Positions 40,773 to 55,565 of a stretch of 64,000 nucleotides of DNA are shown here, piece by piece. The notes below the pieces were generated by a model. That model saw only the letters and a program-made list of their open reading frames with translations. It ran no database searches and was not told where the DNA came from. Source of the stretch: Urechis unicinctus (lineage: Eukaryota > Annelida > Polychaeta > Xenopneusta > Urechidae); NCBI GenBank assembly GCA_034190875.2, contig JAXDRA010000625.1, positions 39,814 through 103,813 of the forward strand, in the 5' to 3' direction. A program made the position numbers and the translations under genes. Each line of letters starts with the position of its first letter. Within the stretch, counting starts at the first letter, position 1.

Positions 40773-40829
40773 GAAAGACAAAAAATATTTTACAGAACTT
40801 CGTAATAACTCGATTCGATTGAATGCTGC
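40773..40829. repeat. Block A, copy 10 (degraded)
   Basis: AAAGACAAAAAATATTTT and CTTCGTAATAACTC remain. The T run is interrupted by ACAGAA, and the right half decays into GATTGAATGCTGCG before the array resumes. Confidence 0.72.
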
Positions 40830-42600
40830 GAAATCTATATACAGCTGACGATGATGTCAGTGTAGCGAAACTCTATATACAGCGGACGATGATGCTAGTG
40901 TATCGAACTCTTATATACAGCTGACTGAGATGTCAATGAAGTGAACTCTATATACAGCGGACGATGATGTCAGTGTAGCGAACTCTATATACAGCGGACG
41001 ATGATGTCAACGTAGTGAACTCTATATACAGCTGACTGAGATGTCTGCGTAGTGAACTCTATATACAGCGGACGATGATGTCAGTGTAGTGAACTCTATA
41101 TACAGCGGACGATGATGTCAGTGTAGCGAACTCTATATACAGCTGACTGAGATGTCAATGTAGTGAACTCTATATACAGCGGACGATGATGTGATGTCAG
41201 CGAACTCGTAGCGAACTAGTATATACAGCTGACTGAGATGTCAATGTAGTGAACTCTATATACAGCGGACGATGATGTCAGTGTAGCGAAACTCTATATA
41301 CAGCGGACGATGATGTCAGTGTAGTGTACTCTATATACAGCTGATTGAGATGCTGCGTAGTGAACTCTATATACAGCGACATTATGATGTCAGTGTAGTG
41401 AACTCTACATACAGCCGACGATGATGTCAGTGTAGCGAACTCTATACAGCTGACTGATGACTGTCAATGTAGTGAACTCTATATACAGTGACGACGATGA
41501 TGTCAGTGTATATACTATATACAGGACGATGATGTCATGTAGCGAAACTATATACAGCTGACTGATGATGTCAGTGTAGTGACTCTCTATATACAGCGGA
41601 CGATGATGTCAATGTAGTGAACTCTATATACAGCGACGATGATGTCAATGTAGTGAACTCTATATACAGCTGACTGATGATGTCAGTGTAGTGAACTCTA
41701 TATACAGCGGACGATGATGTCAGTGTAGCGAACTCTATATACAGCGACGATGATGTCAGTGTAGCGAACTCTATATACAGCTGAATGAGATGTCAGTGTA
41801 GCGAACTTTATATAGACGACTATGATGTCAGTGTAGCGAAATCTACATATACAACTGATGATGATATCTGCGTAGCGCGTCTTTATATACAGCGGACGAT
41901 GATGGCAGTGTAGTGAACTCTATATACAGCAGACTTTTATGTCAGTGTTGAGCAGTCTTTACACATATGACGATGATGTCTGTGTAGCGAACTCTATATA
42001 CAGCAAACGATGATGTCAGTGTAGCGAACTCTAAATACAGCTGACTGAGATGTCAATGTAGTGAAACTCTATATACTGCGGACGATGATGTCAGCGTAGC
42101 GAACTCTATATACAGCTGACTGAGATGTCAATGTAAACTCTATATACAGCGGCGGACGATTATGTCAGCGTAGCGAACTACATATACGGCTGACTGAGAT
42201 GTCAATATAGATGATCTCTATATACAGCGCACAGATGATGATGTCAGTGTAGTGAACTTTATATACAGCGCACGATGATGTCAGTGTAGCGAACTCTATA
42301 TACAGCTGACTGAGATGTCAATGTAGTGAACTCTATATACAGCGGACGATGATGTCAGCGTAGCGAAACTTTATATACAGCTGACTGAGATGTCAATGTA
42401 GTGAACTCTATATACAGCTGACGATGATGTCAGTGTAGTGAACTCTATATACAGCGCACGATGATGTCAGTGTAGCGAACTCTATATACAGCGGACGATG
42501 ATGTCAATGTAGTGTACTCTATATACAGCTGACTGAGATGTCTGCGTAGTGAACTCTATATACAGCACACGATGATGTCAGTGTAGTGAACTCTACAGCA
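40830..42600. repeat. Second generic-monomer zone
   Basis: Monomers are mostly generic and short joins are irregular (near 41195-41225 and 41500-41550). The enclosed B block is heavily rewritten. Ordered sequence returns at about 42640 with GAAATATCAACGTAGGG. Confidence 0.65.
41783..42005. repeat. Block B, copy 14 (short form, strongly rewritten)
   Basis: The AAAAGTAGTTTTTGC word is replaced by GTAGCGAACTTTATATAG. Only GTTGAGCAGTCTTTACAC and GACTTTTATGTC remain clearly old. Confidence 0.68.
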
Positions 42601-45011
42601 GCAGACGATGATGTCAGTGTAGCGAACTATATATACAGCTGACTGAAATATCAACGTAGGGTACTCTATATACAGCGGACGATGATGTCAGTGTAGGGTA
42701 CTCGATCAACAGCGAACGATGATGTTAGTGTATCGAACTCGGCTGACTGAGATTTCAATATAGTATTCTCTATATACAGCGCACGATGATGTCGGCGTAG
42801 CGAACTTCATATACAGCTGACTGAGATGTCAATGTAGCGAATTCTATATTCAGCGGAAGATGATGTCAGTGTAGTGTAGTGAACATTATAAAAAGTGCAC
42901 GATGATGTCAGTGTAGCGAACTCTATGTACAGCGGACGATGATGTCAACGTAGTGTACTCTATATACAGCTGCTGACTGAGATGCTGCGTAGTGAACTCT
43001 ATATACAGCGCATTATGATGTCAGTGTGGTGAACTCAACATATAGCGGACGATGATGTCATTGTAGCGAACTCTATATACAACTGACTGAAATGTCAATG
43101 TAGTGAACTCTATATACAGCGGACGATGATGTCAGTGTAGTGAACATTTTATACAGCGCACGATGATGTCAGTGTAGCGAACTCTATATACAGCTGACTG
43201 AGATGTCAATGAAGTGAACTCTATATACAGCGGAGGATGATGTCAGTGTAGTGAACTCTATATACAGCGCACGATGATGTCAGTGTAGTGAACTCTATAT
43301 ACAGCGGACGATGATGTCAGCGTAGCGAACTCTATATACAGCTGACGATGATGATGTCATATGTAGCGAACTCTATATTCAGCTGACTGAATGATGATGT
43401 AGCAGTGTATTCAGCGAAATGATGTCAGTGTAGCGAAATCTATAAACAGCGGACGATGATGTCTAGTGTATCGAACTTTATATACAGCTGACTGAGATGT
43501 CAATGTGAAGTGTGAACTCTATATACAGCGGACGATGATGTCAGTGTAGCGAACTCTATGTACAGCGGACGATGATTTCAACGTAGTGAACTCTATATAC
43601 AGCTGACAGAGATGCTGCGTGTAGTGAACTCTATATACAGCGCACTTATGATGTCAGTGTAGTGAACTCTATATATAGCGGACGATGATGTCAGTGTAGC
43701 GAACTCTCTATATACAACTGACTGATGATGTCAATGTAGTGAACTCTATATACAGCGGACGATGATGTCAGTGTAGTGAACTCTATATACACTGACTGAT
43801 GATGTCAGTGTAGTGAACTCTATATACAGCGGACTGATGATGTCAGTGTGTAGTGAACTCTATATACAGCGACGATGATGTCAGTGTAGTGAACTCTAGA
43901 TACAGCGCACGATGATGATGCAGTGTAGCGAACTCTATATACAGCTGACTGAGATGTCAGCGTAGTGATCTCTATATACAGCGGGATGTCATGATGTCGG
44001 CGTAGCGATGACTTCACTATATACAGCTGACTGATGTCAATATAGCGAATTCTATATTCAGCGGAACGATGATGTCAGTGTAGCGAAATCTATAAACAGC
44101 AGACGATGATGCTAGTGTATCGAACTTTATATACAGCTGACTGAGATGTCAATGAAGTGAACTCTATATACAGCGGACGATGATGTCAGTGTAGCGAACT
44201 CTATATACAGCTGACTGATGATGTCAATGTAGTGAACTCTATATACAGCACACGATGATGTCAGTGTAGTGAACTCTATATACAGCGCACGATGATGTCA
44301 GTGTAGCGAACTCTATATACAGCGGACGATGATGTCAGTGTAGTGAACTCTATATACAGCTGACTGAGATGTCAATGTAGTGAACTCTATATATACAGCA
44401 CACGATGATGTCAGTGTAGTGAACTCTATATACAGCGCACGATGATGTCAGTGTAGCGAACTCTATATACAGCTGACTGAAATATCAACGTAGGGTACTC
44501 TATATACAGCGGACGATGATGTCAGTGTAGGGTACTCGATCAACAGCGAACGATGATGTAGTGTGTATCGAACTCGGCTGACTGAGATGTCATATAGTAT
44601 TCTCTATATACAGCGCACGATGATGTCGGCGTAGCGAACTTCATATACAGCTGACTGAGATGTCAATGTAGCGAATTCTATATTCAGCGGAAGATGATGT
44701 CAGTGTAGTGTAGTGAACATTATAAAAAGTGCACGATGATGTCAGTGTAGCGAACTCTATGTACAGCGGACGATGATGTCAACGTAGTGTACTCTATATA
44801 CAGCTGACTGAGATGCTGCGTAGTGAACTCTATATACAGCGCATTATGATGTCAGTGTGGTGAACTCAACATATAGCGGACGATGATGTCATTGTAGCGA
44901 ACTCTATATACAACTGACTGAAAATGTCAATGTAGTGAACTCTATATACAGCGGACGATGATGTCCGTGTGTAGTGAACATTTTATACAGCGCACGATGA
45001 TGTCAGTGTAG

Positions 45012-45095
45012 CAAAAAATATATTTTTTCTGTAATGATGAACTCTCAGACTGACTGAGATGTTGATGCTGCTCCAATCTACTCTATACCGGGCGA
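45012..45095. repeat. Block A, copy 11 (mosaic with monomer words)
   Basis: AAAAAATATATTTTTTC, GATGCTGCTCCAATCT and ACCGGGCGA are kept. Monomer words (GATGAACTCTC, GACTGACTGAGATG, CTCTATA) are interleaved among them. Confidence 0.72.
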
Positions 45096-45539
45096 CGATG
45101 ATGTCAGTGTAGCGAAATCTATAAACAGCGGACGATGATGCTAGTGTATCGAACTTTATATACAGCTGAGTGCGATGTCAATGAAGTGAACTCTATATAC
45201 AGCGGACGATGATGTCAGTGTAGCGAACTCTATGTACAGCGGACGATGATGTCAACGTAGTGTACTCTATATACAGCTGACGAGAGATGCTGCGCAGTGA
45301 ACTCTATATACAGCGCATTATGATGTCAGTGTGGTGAACTCTACATATAGCGGACGATGATGTCAGTGTAGCGAACTCTATATACAACTGACTGAAATGT
45401 CAATGTAGTGAACTATATATACAGCGGACGATGATGTCAGTGTAGTGAACTCTATATACAGCGCACGATGATGTCAGTGTAGTGAACTCTATATATACAG
45501 CGCACGATGATGTCAGTGTAGCGAACTCTATATACAGCT

Positions 45540-45827
45540 GAATAGCATGTCAGTGAAAAGTAGTTTTTGCATAGACGACGAAAATGTCAGTGTAGCGAAA
45601 TCTACATACAACTGACTATGACGTCAGCGTAGCGAAATCTACATACAACTGCCTATGATATCTGCGTAGCGCAGTTTTTTACACAGTTGACTGTGATGGC
45701 ATTGTATACAAATGATGTCATACTGTGCAGACTTTTATGTCAGTGTGATGATGTCAATGTAGCGAACTCTATATACAGATGACGATGATGTCTGTGTAGC
45801 GCACTCTACATACAGCGAACGATGATG
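45540..45827. repeat. Block B, copy 15 (long form, rearranged right half)
   Basis: Left half is typical (GTGAAAAGTAGTTTTTGC, GACGTCAGCG). After GGCATTGTA it reads ACAAATGATGTCATACTGTG, and the GTTGAGCAGTC monomer is replaced by generic sequence. Confidence 0.72.
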
Positions 45828-47954
45828 TCAGTGTAGCGAACTCTATATATACACAGCTGACTGAGATGTCAATGAAGTGAACTCTATATACAGCGCACGA
45901 TGATGTCAGCGTAGCGAACTTCATATACAGCTGACTGAGATGTCTGCGTAGTGAACTATATACAGCGACACGATGATGATGTCAGTGTAGTGAACATTAT
46001 ATACAGCGCACGATGATGTCAGTGTAGCGAACTCTATATACAGCGGACGATGATGTCAACGTAGTGTACTCTATATACAGCTGACTGAGATGTCTGCGTA
46101 GTGAACTCTATATACAGCGCACGATGATGTCAGTGTGGTGAACTCTACATAAAGCAGACGATGATGTCAGTGTAGCGAACTCTATATACAGCTGACTGAA
46201 ATATCAACGTAGGGTACTCTATATACAGCGGACGATGATGTCAGTGTAGGGTACTCGATCAACAGCGAACGATGATGTTAGTGTATCGAACTCGGCTGAC
46301 TGAGATTTCAATATAGTATTCTCTATATACAGCGCACGATGATGTCGGCGTAGCGAACTTCATATACAGCTGACTGAGATGTCAATGTAGCGAATTCTAT
46401 ATTCAGCGGAAGATGATGTCAGTGTAGTGTAGTGAACATTATAAAAAGTGCACGATGATGTCAGTGTAGCGAACTCTATGTACAGCGGACGATGATGTCA
46501 ACGTAGTGTACTCTATATACAGCTGACTGAGATGCTGCGTAGTGAACTCTATATACAGCGCATTATGATGTCAGTGTGGTGAACTCAACATATAGCGGAC
46601 GATGATGTTTGTGTAGCGAACTCTATATACAACTGACTGAAATGTCAATGTAGTGAACTCTATATACAGCGGACGATGATGTCCGTGTAGTGAACATTTT
46701 ATACAGCGCACGATGATGTGATGTCAGTGTAGCAAACTCTATATACAGCTGATGAGATGAGATGTCAATGTAGTGAACTCTATATACAGCGGACGATGAT
46801 GTCAGTGTAGTGAACTCTATATACAGCGCACGATGATGTCAACGTAGGGAACTCTATATACAGCGCACGATGATGTCGGCGTAGCGAACTCTCATATACG
46901 GCTGACTGAGATGTCAGTATAGTGATCTCTATATACAGGGGACGATGATGTCGGCGTAGCGAACTTTATATACAGCTGACTGAGATGTCAATGTAGCGAA
47001 TTCTATATTCAGCGGAAAATGATGTCAGTGTAGCGAAATCTCTATAAACAGCGGACGATGATGCTAGTGTATCGAACTCTATATACAGCTGACTGAGATG
47101 TCAATGAAGTGAACTCTATATACAGCGGACGATGATGTCAGTGTAGCGAACTCTATATACAGCTGACTGATGATGTCAATGTAGTGAACTCTATATACAG
47201 CTGACGATGATGATGATGTCAGTGTAGTGAACTCTATATACAGCGCACGATGATGTCAGTGTAGCGAACTCTATATACAGCGGACGATGATGTCATGTAG
47301 TGAACTCTATATACAGCTGACTGAGATGTCAATGTAGTGAACTCTATATACAGCGGACGATGATGTCAGTGTAGTGAACTCTTATACAGCAGACGATGAT
47401 GTCAGTGTAGCGAACTCTATATACAGCTGACTGAAATATCAACGTAGGGTACTCTATATACAGCGGACGACGATGATGTCAGTGTAGGGTACTCGATCAA
47501 CAGCGAACGATGATGTTAGTGTATCGAACTCGGCTGACTGAGATGTCAATATAGTATTCTCTATATACAGCGCATGATGATGTCGGCGTAGCGAACTTCA
47601 TATACAGCTGACTGAGATGTCAATGTAGCGAATTCTATATTCAGCGGACTGATGATGTCAGTGTAGTGTAGTGAACATTATAAAAAGTGCACGATGATGT
47701 CAGTGTAGCGAACTCTATGTACAGCGGATGATGATGTCAACGTAGTGTACTCTATATACAGCTGACTGATGATGCTGCGTAGTGAACTCTATACAGCGCA
47801 TTATGATGTCAGTGTGGTGAACTCAACATATAGCGGACGATGATGTCATTGTAGCGAACTCTATATACAACTGACGAAAATGTCAATGTAGTGAACTCTA
47901 TATACAGCGGACGATGATGTCAGTGTAGTGAACTCTTATACAGCGCACGATGAT

Positions 47955-48046
47955 GCACGATGATGTCAGTGTAGTGAACTCTATATACAGCTGACGATGA
48001 TGTCATGTAGCTGAACTCAATATATACGGGACGATGACGATGATGT
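47955..48046. repeat. Possible eroded block A
   Basis: The context is that of a block A site: TTATACAGCGCACGATG upstream and GTAGCGAAGTCTATATACAGCGG downstream. Between them lies irregular monomer sequence in which only ACGGGACGATG hints at the GGGCGAAAC end. This is positional inference. Confidence 0.3.
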
Positions 48047-48484
48047 CAGTGTAGCGAAGTCTATATACAGCGGACGATGATGTCAGTGTATCGAACTTTA
48101 TATACAGCTGGATGATGATGTCAATGAAGTGAACTCTATATACAGCGGACGATGATATCAGTGTAGCGAACTCTATGTACAGCGGACGATGATTTCAACG
48201 TAGTGTACTCTATATACAGCTGACAGAGATGCTGCGCAGTGAACTCTATATATACAGCGCATTATGATGTCAGTGTAGTGAACTCTACATATAGCGGACG
48301 ATGATGTCAGTGTAGCGAACTCTATATACAACTGACTGAAATGTCATGTAGTGAACTCTCTATATATACAGCGGACGATGATGTCAGTGTAGTGAACTCT
48401 ATATACAGCGCACGATGATGTCAATGTAGTGAACTCTATATACAGCGCACGATGATGTCAGTGTAGCGAACTCTATATACAGCT

Positions 48485-48742
48485 GATGAGATGCATGTCA
48501 GTGAAAAGTAGTTTTTGCATGGACGATAAAATGTCAGTGTAGCGAAATCTACATACAACTGACTATGACGTCAGCGTAGCGAAATCTATATACAGCTGAC
48601 TATGATATCTGCGTAGCGCAGTTTTTATACAGTTGACTATGATGGCATTGTACCAAATTCTTCATACTGCAGACTTTTATGTCAGTGTGAGCAGTCTTTA
48701 CACATATGATTATGATGTCTGTGTAGGCACTCTATATATGCG
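48485..48742. repeat. Block B, copy 16 (long form)
   Basis: GCATGGACGATAAAATG variant shared with copies 17 and 20; small losses near the right end. Confidence 0.75.
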
Positions 48743-51614
48743 AACGATGATGTCAGTGTAGCGAACTCTATATACAGCTGACTGAGATGTCAGTGTAGTG
48801 AACTCTATATACAGCGCACGATGATGTCAGTGTAGCGAACTTCATATACAGCTGACTGAGATGTCTGCGTAGTGAACTCTATACAGCTGACGATGATGTC
48901 AGTGTAGTGAACTATTATATACAGCGCACGATGATGTCAGTGTAGCGAACTCTATATACAGCGGACGATGATGTGATGTCAGTGTAGTGAACTCTATATA
49001 CAGCTGACTGATGATGTCAATGTAGTGAACTCTATATACAGCACACGATGATGTCAGTGTAGTGAACATTCTATACAGCGCACGATGATGATGTCGAACT
49101 CTATATACAGCTGACGATGATGTCTCTATGTAGCTCTATACAGCGGACGATGATGTCAACGTAGTGAACTCTATATACAGCTGACTGAGATGTCTGCGTA
49201 GTGAACTCTATATACAGCACACGATGATGTCAGTGTAGTGTGAACTTTTATACAGCGCACGATGATGTCAGTGTAGCGAACTCTATATACAGCGGATGAT
49301 GATGTCAACGTAGTGTACTCTATATACAGCTGACTGAGATGTCTGCGTAGTGAACTCTATATACAGCACATGATGATGTCAGTGTGGTGAACTCTACATA
49401 CAGCGACGATGATGTCAGTGTAGCGAACTATATATACAACTGACTGAAATGTCAGTGTAGTGAACTCTATATACAGCGGACGATGATGTCAGTGTAGGGT
49501 ACTCGATCAACAGCGAACGATGATGTTAGTGTATCGAACTCGGCTGACTGAGATTTCAATATAGTATTCTCTATATACAGCGCACGATGATGTCGGCGTA
49601 GCGAACTTCATATACAGCTGACTGAGATGTCAATGTAGCGAATTCTATATTCAGCGGAACTGATGATGTCAGTGTAGTGTAGTGTGAACATTATAAAAAG
49701 TGCACGATGATGTCAGTGTAGCGAACTCTATGTACAGCGGACGATGATGTCAACGTAGTGTACTCTATATACAGCTGACTGAGATGCTGCGTAGTGAACT
49801 CTATATACAGCGCATGATGATGTCAGTGTAGGTGAACTCAACATATAGCGCGGACGATGATGTCATTGTAGCGAACTCTATATATAACTGACTGAAATGT
49901 CAATGTAGTGAACTCTATATACAGCGGACGATGATGTCAGTGTAGTGAACATTTTATACAGCGCACGATGATGTCAGTGTAGCGAACTCTATATACAGCT
50001 GACTGAGATGTCAATGAAGTGAACTCTATATACAGCGGACGATGATGTCAGTGTAGTGAACTCTATATACAGCTGACTGAGATGTCAATGTAGTGAACTC
50101 TATATACAGCGCACGATGATGTCAGCGTAGCGAACTTCATATACGGCTGACTGATGATGTCAATATAGTGATCTCTATATACAGGGACGATGATGTCGGC
50201 GTAGCGAACTTCATATACAGCTGACTGAGATGTCAATGTAGCGAATTCGATTATATCAGCGGAAATGATGTCAGTGTAGCGAAATCTATAAACAGCGGAC
50301 GATGATGCTAGTGTATCGAAACTTATATACAGCTGACTGAGATGTCAATGAAGTGAACTCTATATACAGCGGACGATGATGTCAGTGTAGCGAACTCTAT
50401 GTACAGCGGACGATGATGTCAACGTAGTGAACTCTATATACAGCTGACTAGAGATGTCTGCGCAGTGAACTCTATATACAGCGACGACGATGATGTCAGT
50501 GTGGTGAACTCTATATATAGCGGACGATGATGTCAGTGTAGCGAACTCTATATACACTGACTGATGATGTCAATGTAGTGAACTCTATATACAGCGGACG
50601 ATGATGTCAGTGTAGCGAACTCTATATACAGCTGACTGATGATGTCAATGTAGCGAATTCTATATACAGCGGATGATGATGTCAGTGTAGCGAAATCTAT
50701 AAACAGCGGACGATGATGCTAGTGTATCGAACTTTATATACAGCTGACTGAGATGTCAATGAAGTGAACTCTATATACAGCGGACGATGATGTCAGCGTA
50801 GCGAACTTTATATACAGCTGACTGAGATGTCAATGTAGTGAACTCTATATACAGCACACGATGATGTCAGTGTAGTGAACATTTTGTACAGCGCACGATG
50901 ATGTCAGTGTAGCGAACTCTATATACAGCGGACGATGATGTCAATGTAGTGTACTCTATATACAGCTGACTGAGATGTCTGCGTAGTGAACTCTATATAC
51001 AGCACACGATGATGTCAGTGTGGTGAACTCTACATAATAGCAGACGATGATGTCATTGTAGCGAACTCTATATACAACTGACTGAAATATCAACGTAGGG
51101 TACTCTATATACAGCGGACGATGATGTCAGTGTAGGGTACTCGATCAACAGCGAACGATGATGTTAGTGTATCGAACTCGGCTGACTGAGATGTCAATAT
51201 AGTATTCTCTATATACAGCGCACGATGATGTCGGCGTAGCGAACTTCATATACAGCTGACTGAGATGTCAATGTAGCGAATTCTATATTCAGCGGAAGAT
51301 GATGATGTCAGTGTAGTGTAGTGAACATTATAAAAAGTGCACGATGATGTCAGTGTAGCGAACTCTATGTACAGCGGACGATGATGTCAACGTAGTGTAC
51401 TCTATATACAGCTGACTGAGATGCTGCGTAGTGAACTCTATATACAGCGCATTATGATGTCAGTGTGGTGAACTCAACATATAGCGGACGATGATGTCAT
51501 TGTAGCGAAACTCTATATACGACTGACTAAAATGTCAATGTAGTGAACTCTATATACAGCGGACGATGATGTCCGTGTAGTGAACATTTTATACAGCGCA
51601 CGATGATGTCAGTG

Positions 51615-51692
51615 AAAGACAAAAAAATATTTTTTTTCTTCGTAATAACTCTCATTCGATGCTGCTCCAATCTCTAAGGTACAGGGCGAAAC
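51615..51692. repeat. Block A, copy 12
   Basis: Full length with TCTCTAAGG, and GGTACAGGG in place of the KpnI word. Confidence 0.84.
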
Positions 51693-52131
51693 ATGATGTC
51701 AGTGTAGCGAAATCTATAAACAGCGGACGATGATGCTAGTGTATCGAACTTTATATACAGCTGACTGAGATGTCAATGAAGTGAACTCTATATACAGCGG
51801 ACGATGATATCAGTGTAGCGAACTCTATGTACAGCGGACGATGATTTCAACGTAGTGTACTCTATATACAGCTGACAGAGATGCTGCGCAGTGAACTCTA
51901 TATATAGCGCATTATGATGTCAGTGTGGTGAACTCTACATATAGCGGACGATGATGTCAGTGTAGCGAACTCTATATACAACTGACTGAAATGTCAATGT
52001 AGTGAACTCTATATACAGCGGACGATGATGTCAGTGTAGTGAACTCTATATACAGCGCACGATGATGTCAATGTAGTGAACTCTAAATACAGCGCACGAT
52101 GATGTCAGTGTAGCGAACTCTATATACAGCT

Positions 52132-52392
52132 GAATAGCATGTCAGTGAAAAGTAGTTTTTGCATGGACGATAAAATGTCAGTGTAGCGAAATCTACATAC
52201 AACTGACTATGACGTCAGCGTAGCGAAATCTACATACAACTGCCTATGATATCTGCGTAGCGCAGTTTTTACACAGTTGACGATGATGGCATTGTACCAA
52301 ATTCTTCATCATACTGCAGACTTTTATGTCAGTGTTGAGCAGTCTTTACACATATGATTATGATGTCTGTGCAGCGCACTCTATATACTGCG
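52132..52392. repeat. Block B, copy 17 (long form)
   Basis: Seven monomers; carries GCATGGACGATAAAATG, GTCTGTGCAGCGC and a doubled TTCATCATACTGC. Confidence 0.8.
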
Positions 52393-55305
52393 AACGATGA
52401 TGTTTGTGTAGCGAACTCTATATACAGCTGACTGAGATGTCAATGAAGTGAACTCTATATACAGCGCACGATGATGTCAGCGTATCGAACTTCATATACA
52501 GCTGACTGAGATGTCTGCGTAGTGAACTATATACAGCTGACGATGATGTCAGTGTAGTGAACATTTTATACAGCGCTGACGATGATGTCAGTGTAGCGAA
52601 CTCTATATACAGCGGACGATGATGTCAACGTAGTGTACTCTATATACAGCTGACTGAGATGTCTGCGTAGTGAACTCTATATACAGCACACGATGATGTC
52701 AGTGTAGTGAACTCTATATAAAGCAAACACGATGATGTCAGTGTAGCGAACTATATATACAGCTGACTGAATATCAACGTAGGGTACTCTATATACAGCG
52801 GACGATGATGTCAGTGTAGGGTACTCGATCAACAGCGCACGATGATGTCAGTGTGTATCGAACTATACAGCTGACTGAGATTTCAATATAGTACTCTATA
52901 TATACAGCGCACGATGATGTCGGCGTAGCGAACTTCATATACAGCTGACTGAGATGTCAATGTAGCGAATTCTATATTCAGCGGAAAATGATGTCAGTGT
53001 GTAGCGAAATCTATAAACAGCGGACGATGATGCTAGTGTAGCGAACTTTATATACAGCTGACTGAGATGTCAATGTAGTGAACTCTATATACAGCGGACG
53101 ATGATGTCAGTGTAGTGAACTCTATATACAGCGGACGATGATGTCAACGTAGTGAACTCTATATACAGCTGACTGATGATGTCAACGTAGCGAACTCTAT
53201 ATACAGCTGACTGACGATGATGTCAGTGTAGTGTACTCTATATACAGCGGACGATGATGTCAGTGTAGGGTACTCGATCAACAGCGAACGATGATGTTAG
53301 TGTTACGAACTCGGCTGACTGAGATTTCAATATAGTATTCTCTATATACAGCGCACGATGATATCGGCGTAGCGAACTTCATATACAGCTGACTGAGATG
53401 TCAATGTAGCGAATTCTATATTCAGCGGAAGATGATGTCAGTGTAGTGAACATTATAAAAAGTGCACGATGATGTCAGTGTAGCGAACTCTATGTACAGC
53501 GGACGATGATGTCAACGTAGTGTACTCTATATACAGCTGACTGAGATGCTGCGTAGTGAACTCTATATACAGCGCATTATGATGTCAGTGTGGTGAACTC
53601 AACATATAGCGGACGATGATGTCATTGTAGCGAACTCTATATACAACTGACTAAAATGTCAATGTAGTGAACTCTATATACAGCGGACGATGATGTCCGT
53701 GTAGTGAACATTTTATACAGCGCACGATGATGTCAGTGTAGCGAACTCTATATACAGCTGACGAAAATGTCAATGTAGTGAACTCTATATACAGCGGACG
53801 ATGATGTCGTGTAGTGAACATTTATATACAGCGCACGGTGATGTCAGTGTAGCAAACTCTATATACAACTGACTGAGATGTCAATGAAGTGAACTCTATA
53901 TACAGCGGAGGATAATGTCAGTGTAGTGAACTCTATATACAGCGCACGATGATGTCAACGTAGTGAACTCTAGATACAGCGCACGATGATGTCGACGTAG
54001 CGAACTTCATATACGGCTGACTGAGATGTCAGTGTAGTGAACTCTATATACAGCACACGATGATGTCAGTGTAGTGAACATTTTGTACAGCGCACGATGA
54101 TGTCAGTGTGATGTCAGCTGACTGTGATGTAGCGAACTCTATATTCAGCGGACGACGATGATGTCAGTGTAGTGTACTCTATATACAGCTGACGATGAGA
54201 TGTCTGTGTAGCGAACTCTATATACAGCACACGATGATGTCAGTGTAGTGAACTCTACATAAAGCGACGATGATGTCAGTGTAGCGAACTCTATATATAC
54301 AGCTGACTGAAATATCAACGTAGGGTACTCTATATACAGCGGACGATGTTATCAGTGTAGCGAACTCTATGTACAGCGGACGATGATTTCAACGTAGTGT
54401 ACTCTATATACATCTGACAGAGATGCTGCGCAGTGAAACTCTATATACAGCGCATTATGATGTCAGTGTGGTGAACTCTATACATATAGCGGACGATGAT
54501 GTCAGTGTAGCGAACTCTATATACAACTGACTGAAATGTCAATGTAGTGAACTCTATATACAGCGGACGATGATGTCAGTGAAGGGAACTCTATATACAA
54601 CTGACTGAGATGTCAATGAAGTGAACTCTATATACAGGGGAGGATGATGTCAGTGTAGTGAACTCTATATACAGCGCACGATGATGTCAACGTAGTGAAC
54701 TCTAGATACAGCGCACGATGATGTCGGCGTAGCAAACTTCATATACGGCTGACTGAGATGTCAGTATAGTGATCTCTATATACAGGGGACGATGATGTCG
54801 GCGTAGCGAACTTCATATACAGCTGACTGAAATGTCAATGTAGCGAATTCTATATTCAGCGGAAAATGATGTCAGTGTAGCGAAATCTATAAACAGCGGA
54901 CGATGATGCTAGTGTATCGAACTTTATATACAGCTGACTGAGATGTCAATGAAGTGAACTCTATATACAGCGGACGATGATATCAGTGTAGCGAACTCTA
55001 TGTACAGCGGACGATGATTTCAACGTAGTGTACTCTATATACAGCTGACAGAGATGCTGCGCAGTGAACTCTATATACAAGGCATTATGATGTCAGTGTG
55101 GTGAACTCTACATATAGCGGACGATGATGTCAGTGTAGCGAACTCTATATACAACTGACTGAAATGTCAATGTAGTGAACTCTATATACAGCGGACGATG
55201 ATGTCAGTGAAGTGAAACTCTATATACAGCGCACGATGATGTCAGTGTAGTGAACTCTATATACAGCGCACGATGATGTCAGTGTAGCGAACTCTATATA
55301 CAGCT

Positions 55306-55565
55306 GAATAGCATGTCAGTGAAAAATAGTTTTTGCATAGACGATAAAATGTCAGTGTAGCGAAATCTACATACAACTGACTATGACGTCAGCGTAGCGA
55401 AATCTCTACATACAACTGCCTATGATATCTGCGTAGCGCAGTTTTTACACAGTTGACTATGATGGCATTGTACCAAATTCTTCATACTGCAGACTTTTAT
55501 GTCAGTGTTGAGCAGTCTTTACACATATGATTATGATGTCTGTGCAGCGCACTCTACATACTGCG
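55306..55565. repeat. Block B, copy 18 (long form)
   Basis: 260 bp; AAAAATAGTTTTTGC and an extra CT in GAAATCTCTACAT. Confidence 0.8.

Larger units (their letters stand above)
35492..40829. repeat. Long 5.3-kb unit, second copy of unit 0
   Basis: Collinear with 1-5642: long-form B 36515-36777, short-form B 37713-37937, C cassettes 38437-38642 and 40289-40494, and a degraded block A at 40773-40829. It is about 0.3 kb shorter than unit 0, mainly from losses near 37620 and 38090. Confidence 0.78.
40830..45095. repeat. Higher-order unit 10 (4.3 kb, mosaic)
   Basis: Generic disordered monomers at 40830-42600 surround a heavily rewritten B block (41783-42005). C cassettes at 42696-42901 and 44530-44735 are well kept. 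It ends in a block A (45012-45095) that contains monomer-like insertions. 43300-44450 is again low in subtype markers. Confidence 0.65.
47100..49150. repeat. Patchy generic-monomer zone
   Basis: Alternates ordered stretches (C cassette 47487-47693, B block 48485-48742) with generic monomers and scrambled joins, for example near 47990-48050 and 49085-49140. Confidence 0.55.
45096..51692. repeat. Higher-order unit 11 (6.6 kb, composite)
   Basis: Long-form B blocks at 45540-45827 and 48485-48742; C cassettes at 46249-46454, 47487-47693, 49497-49706 and 51135-51343; clean block A at 51615-51692. A possible eroded block A at 47955-48046 would divide it into units of about 2.95 and 3.65 kb. Confidence 0.65.
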
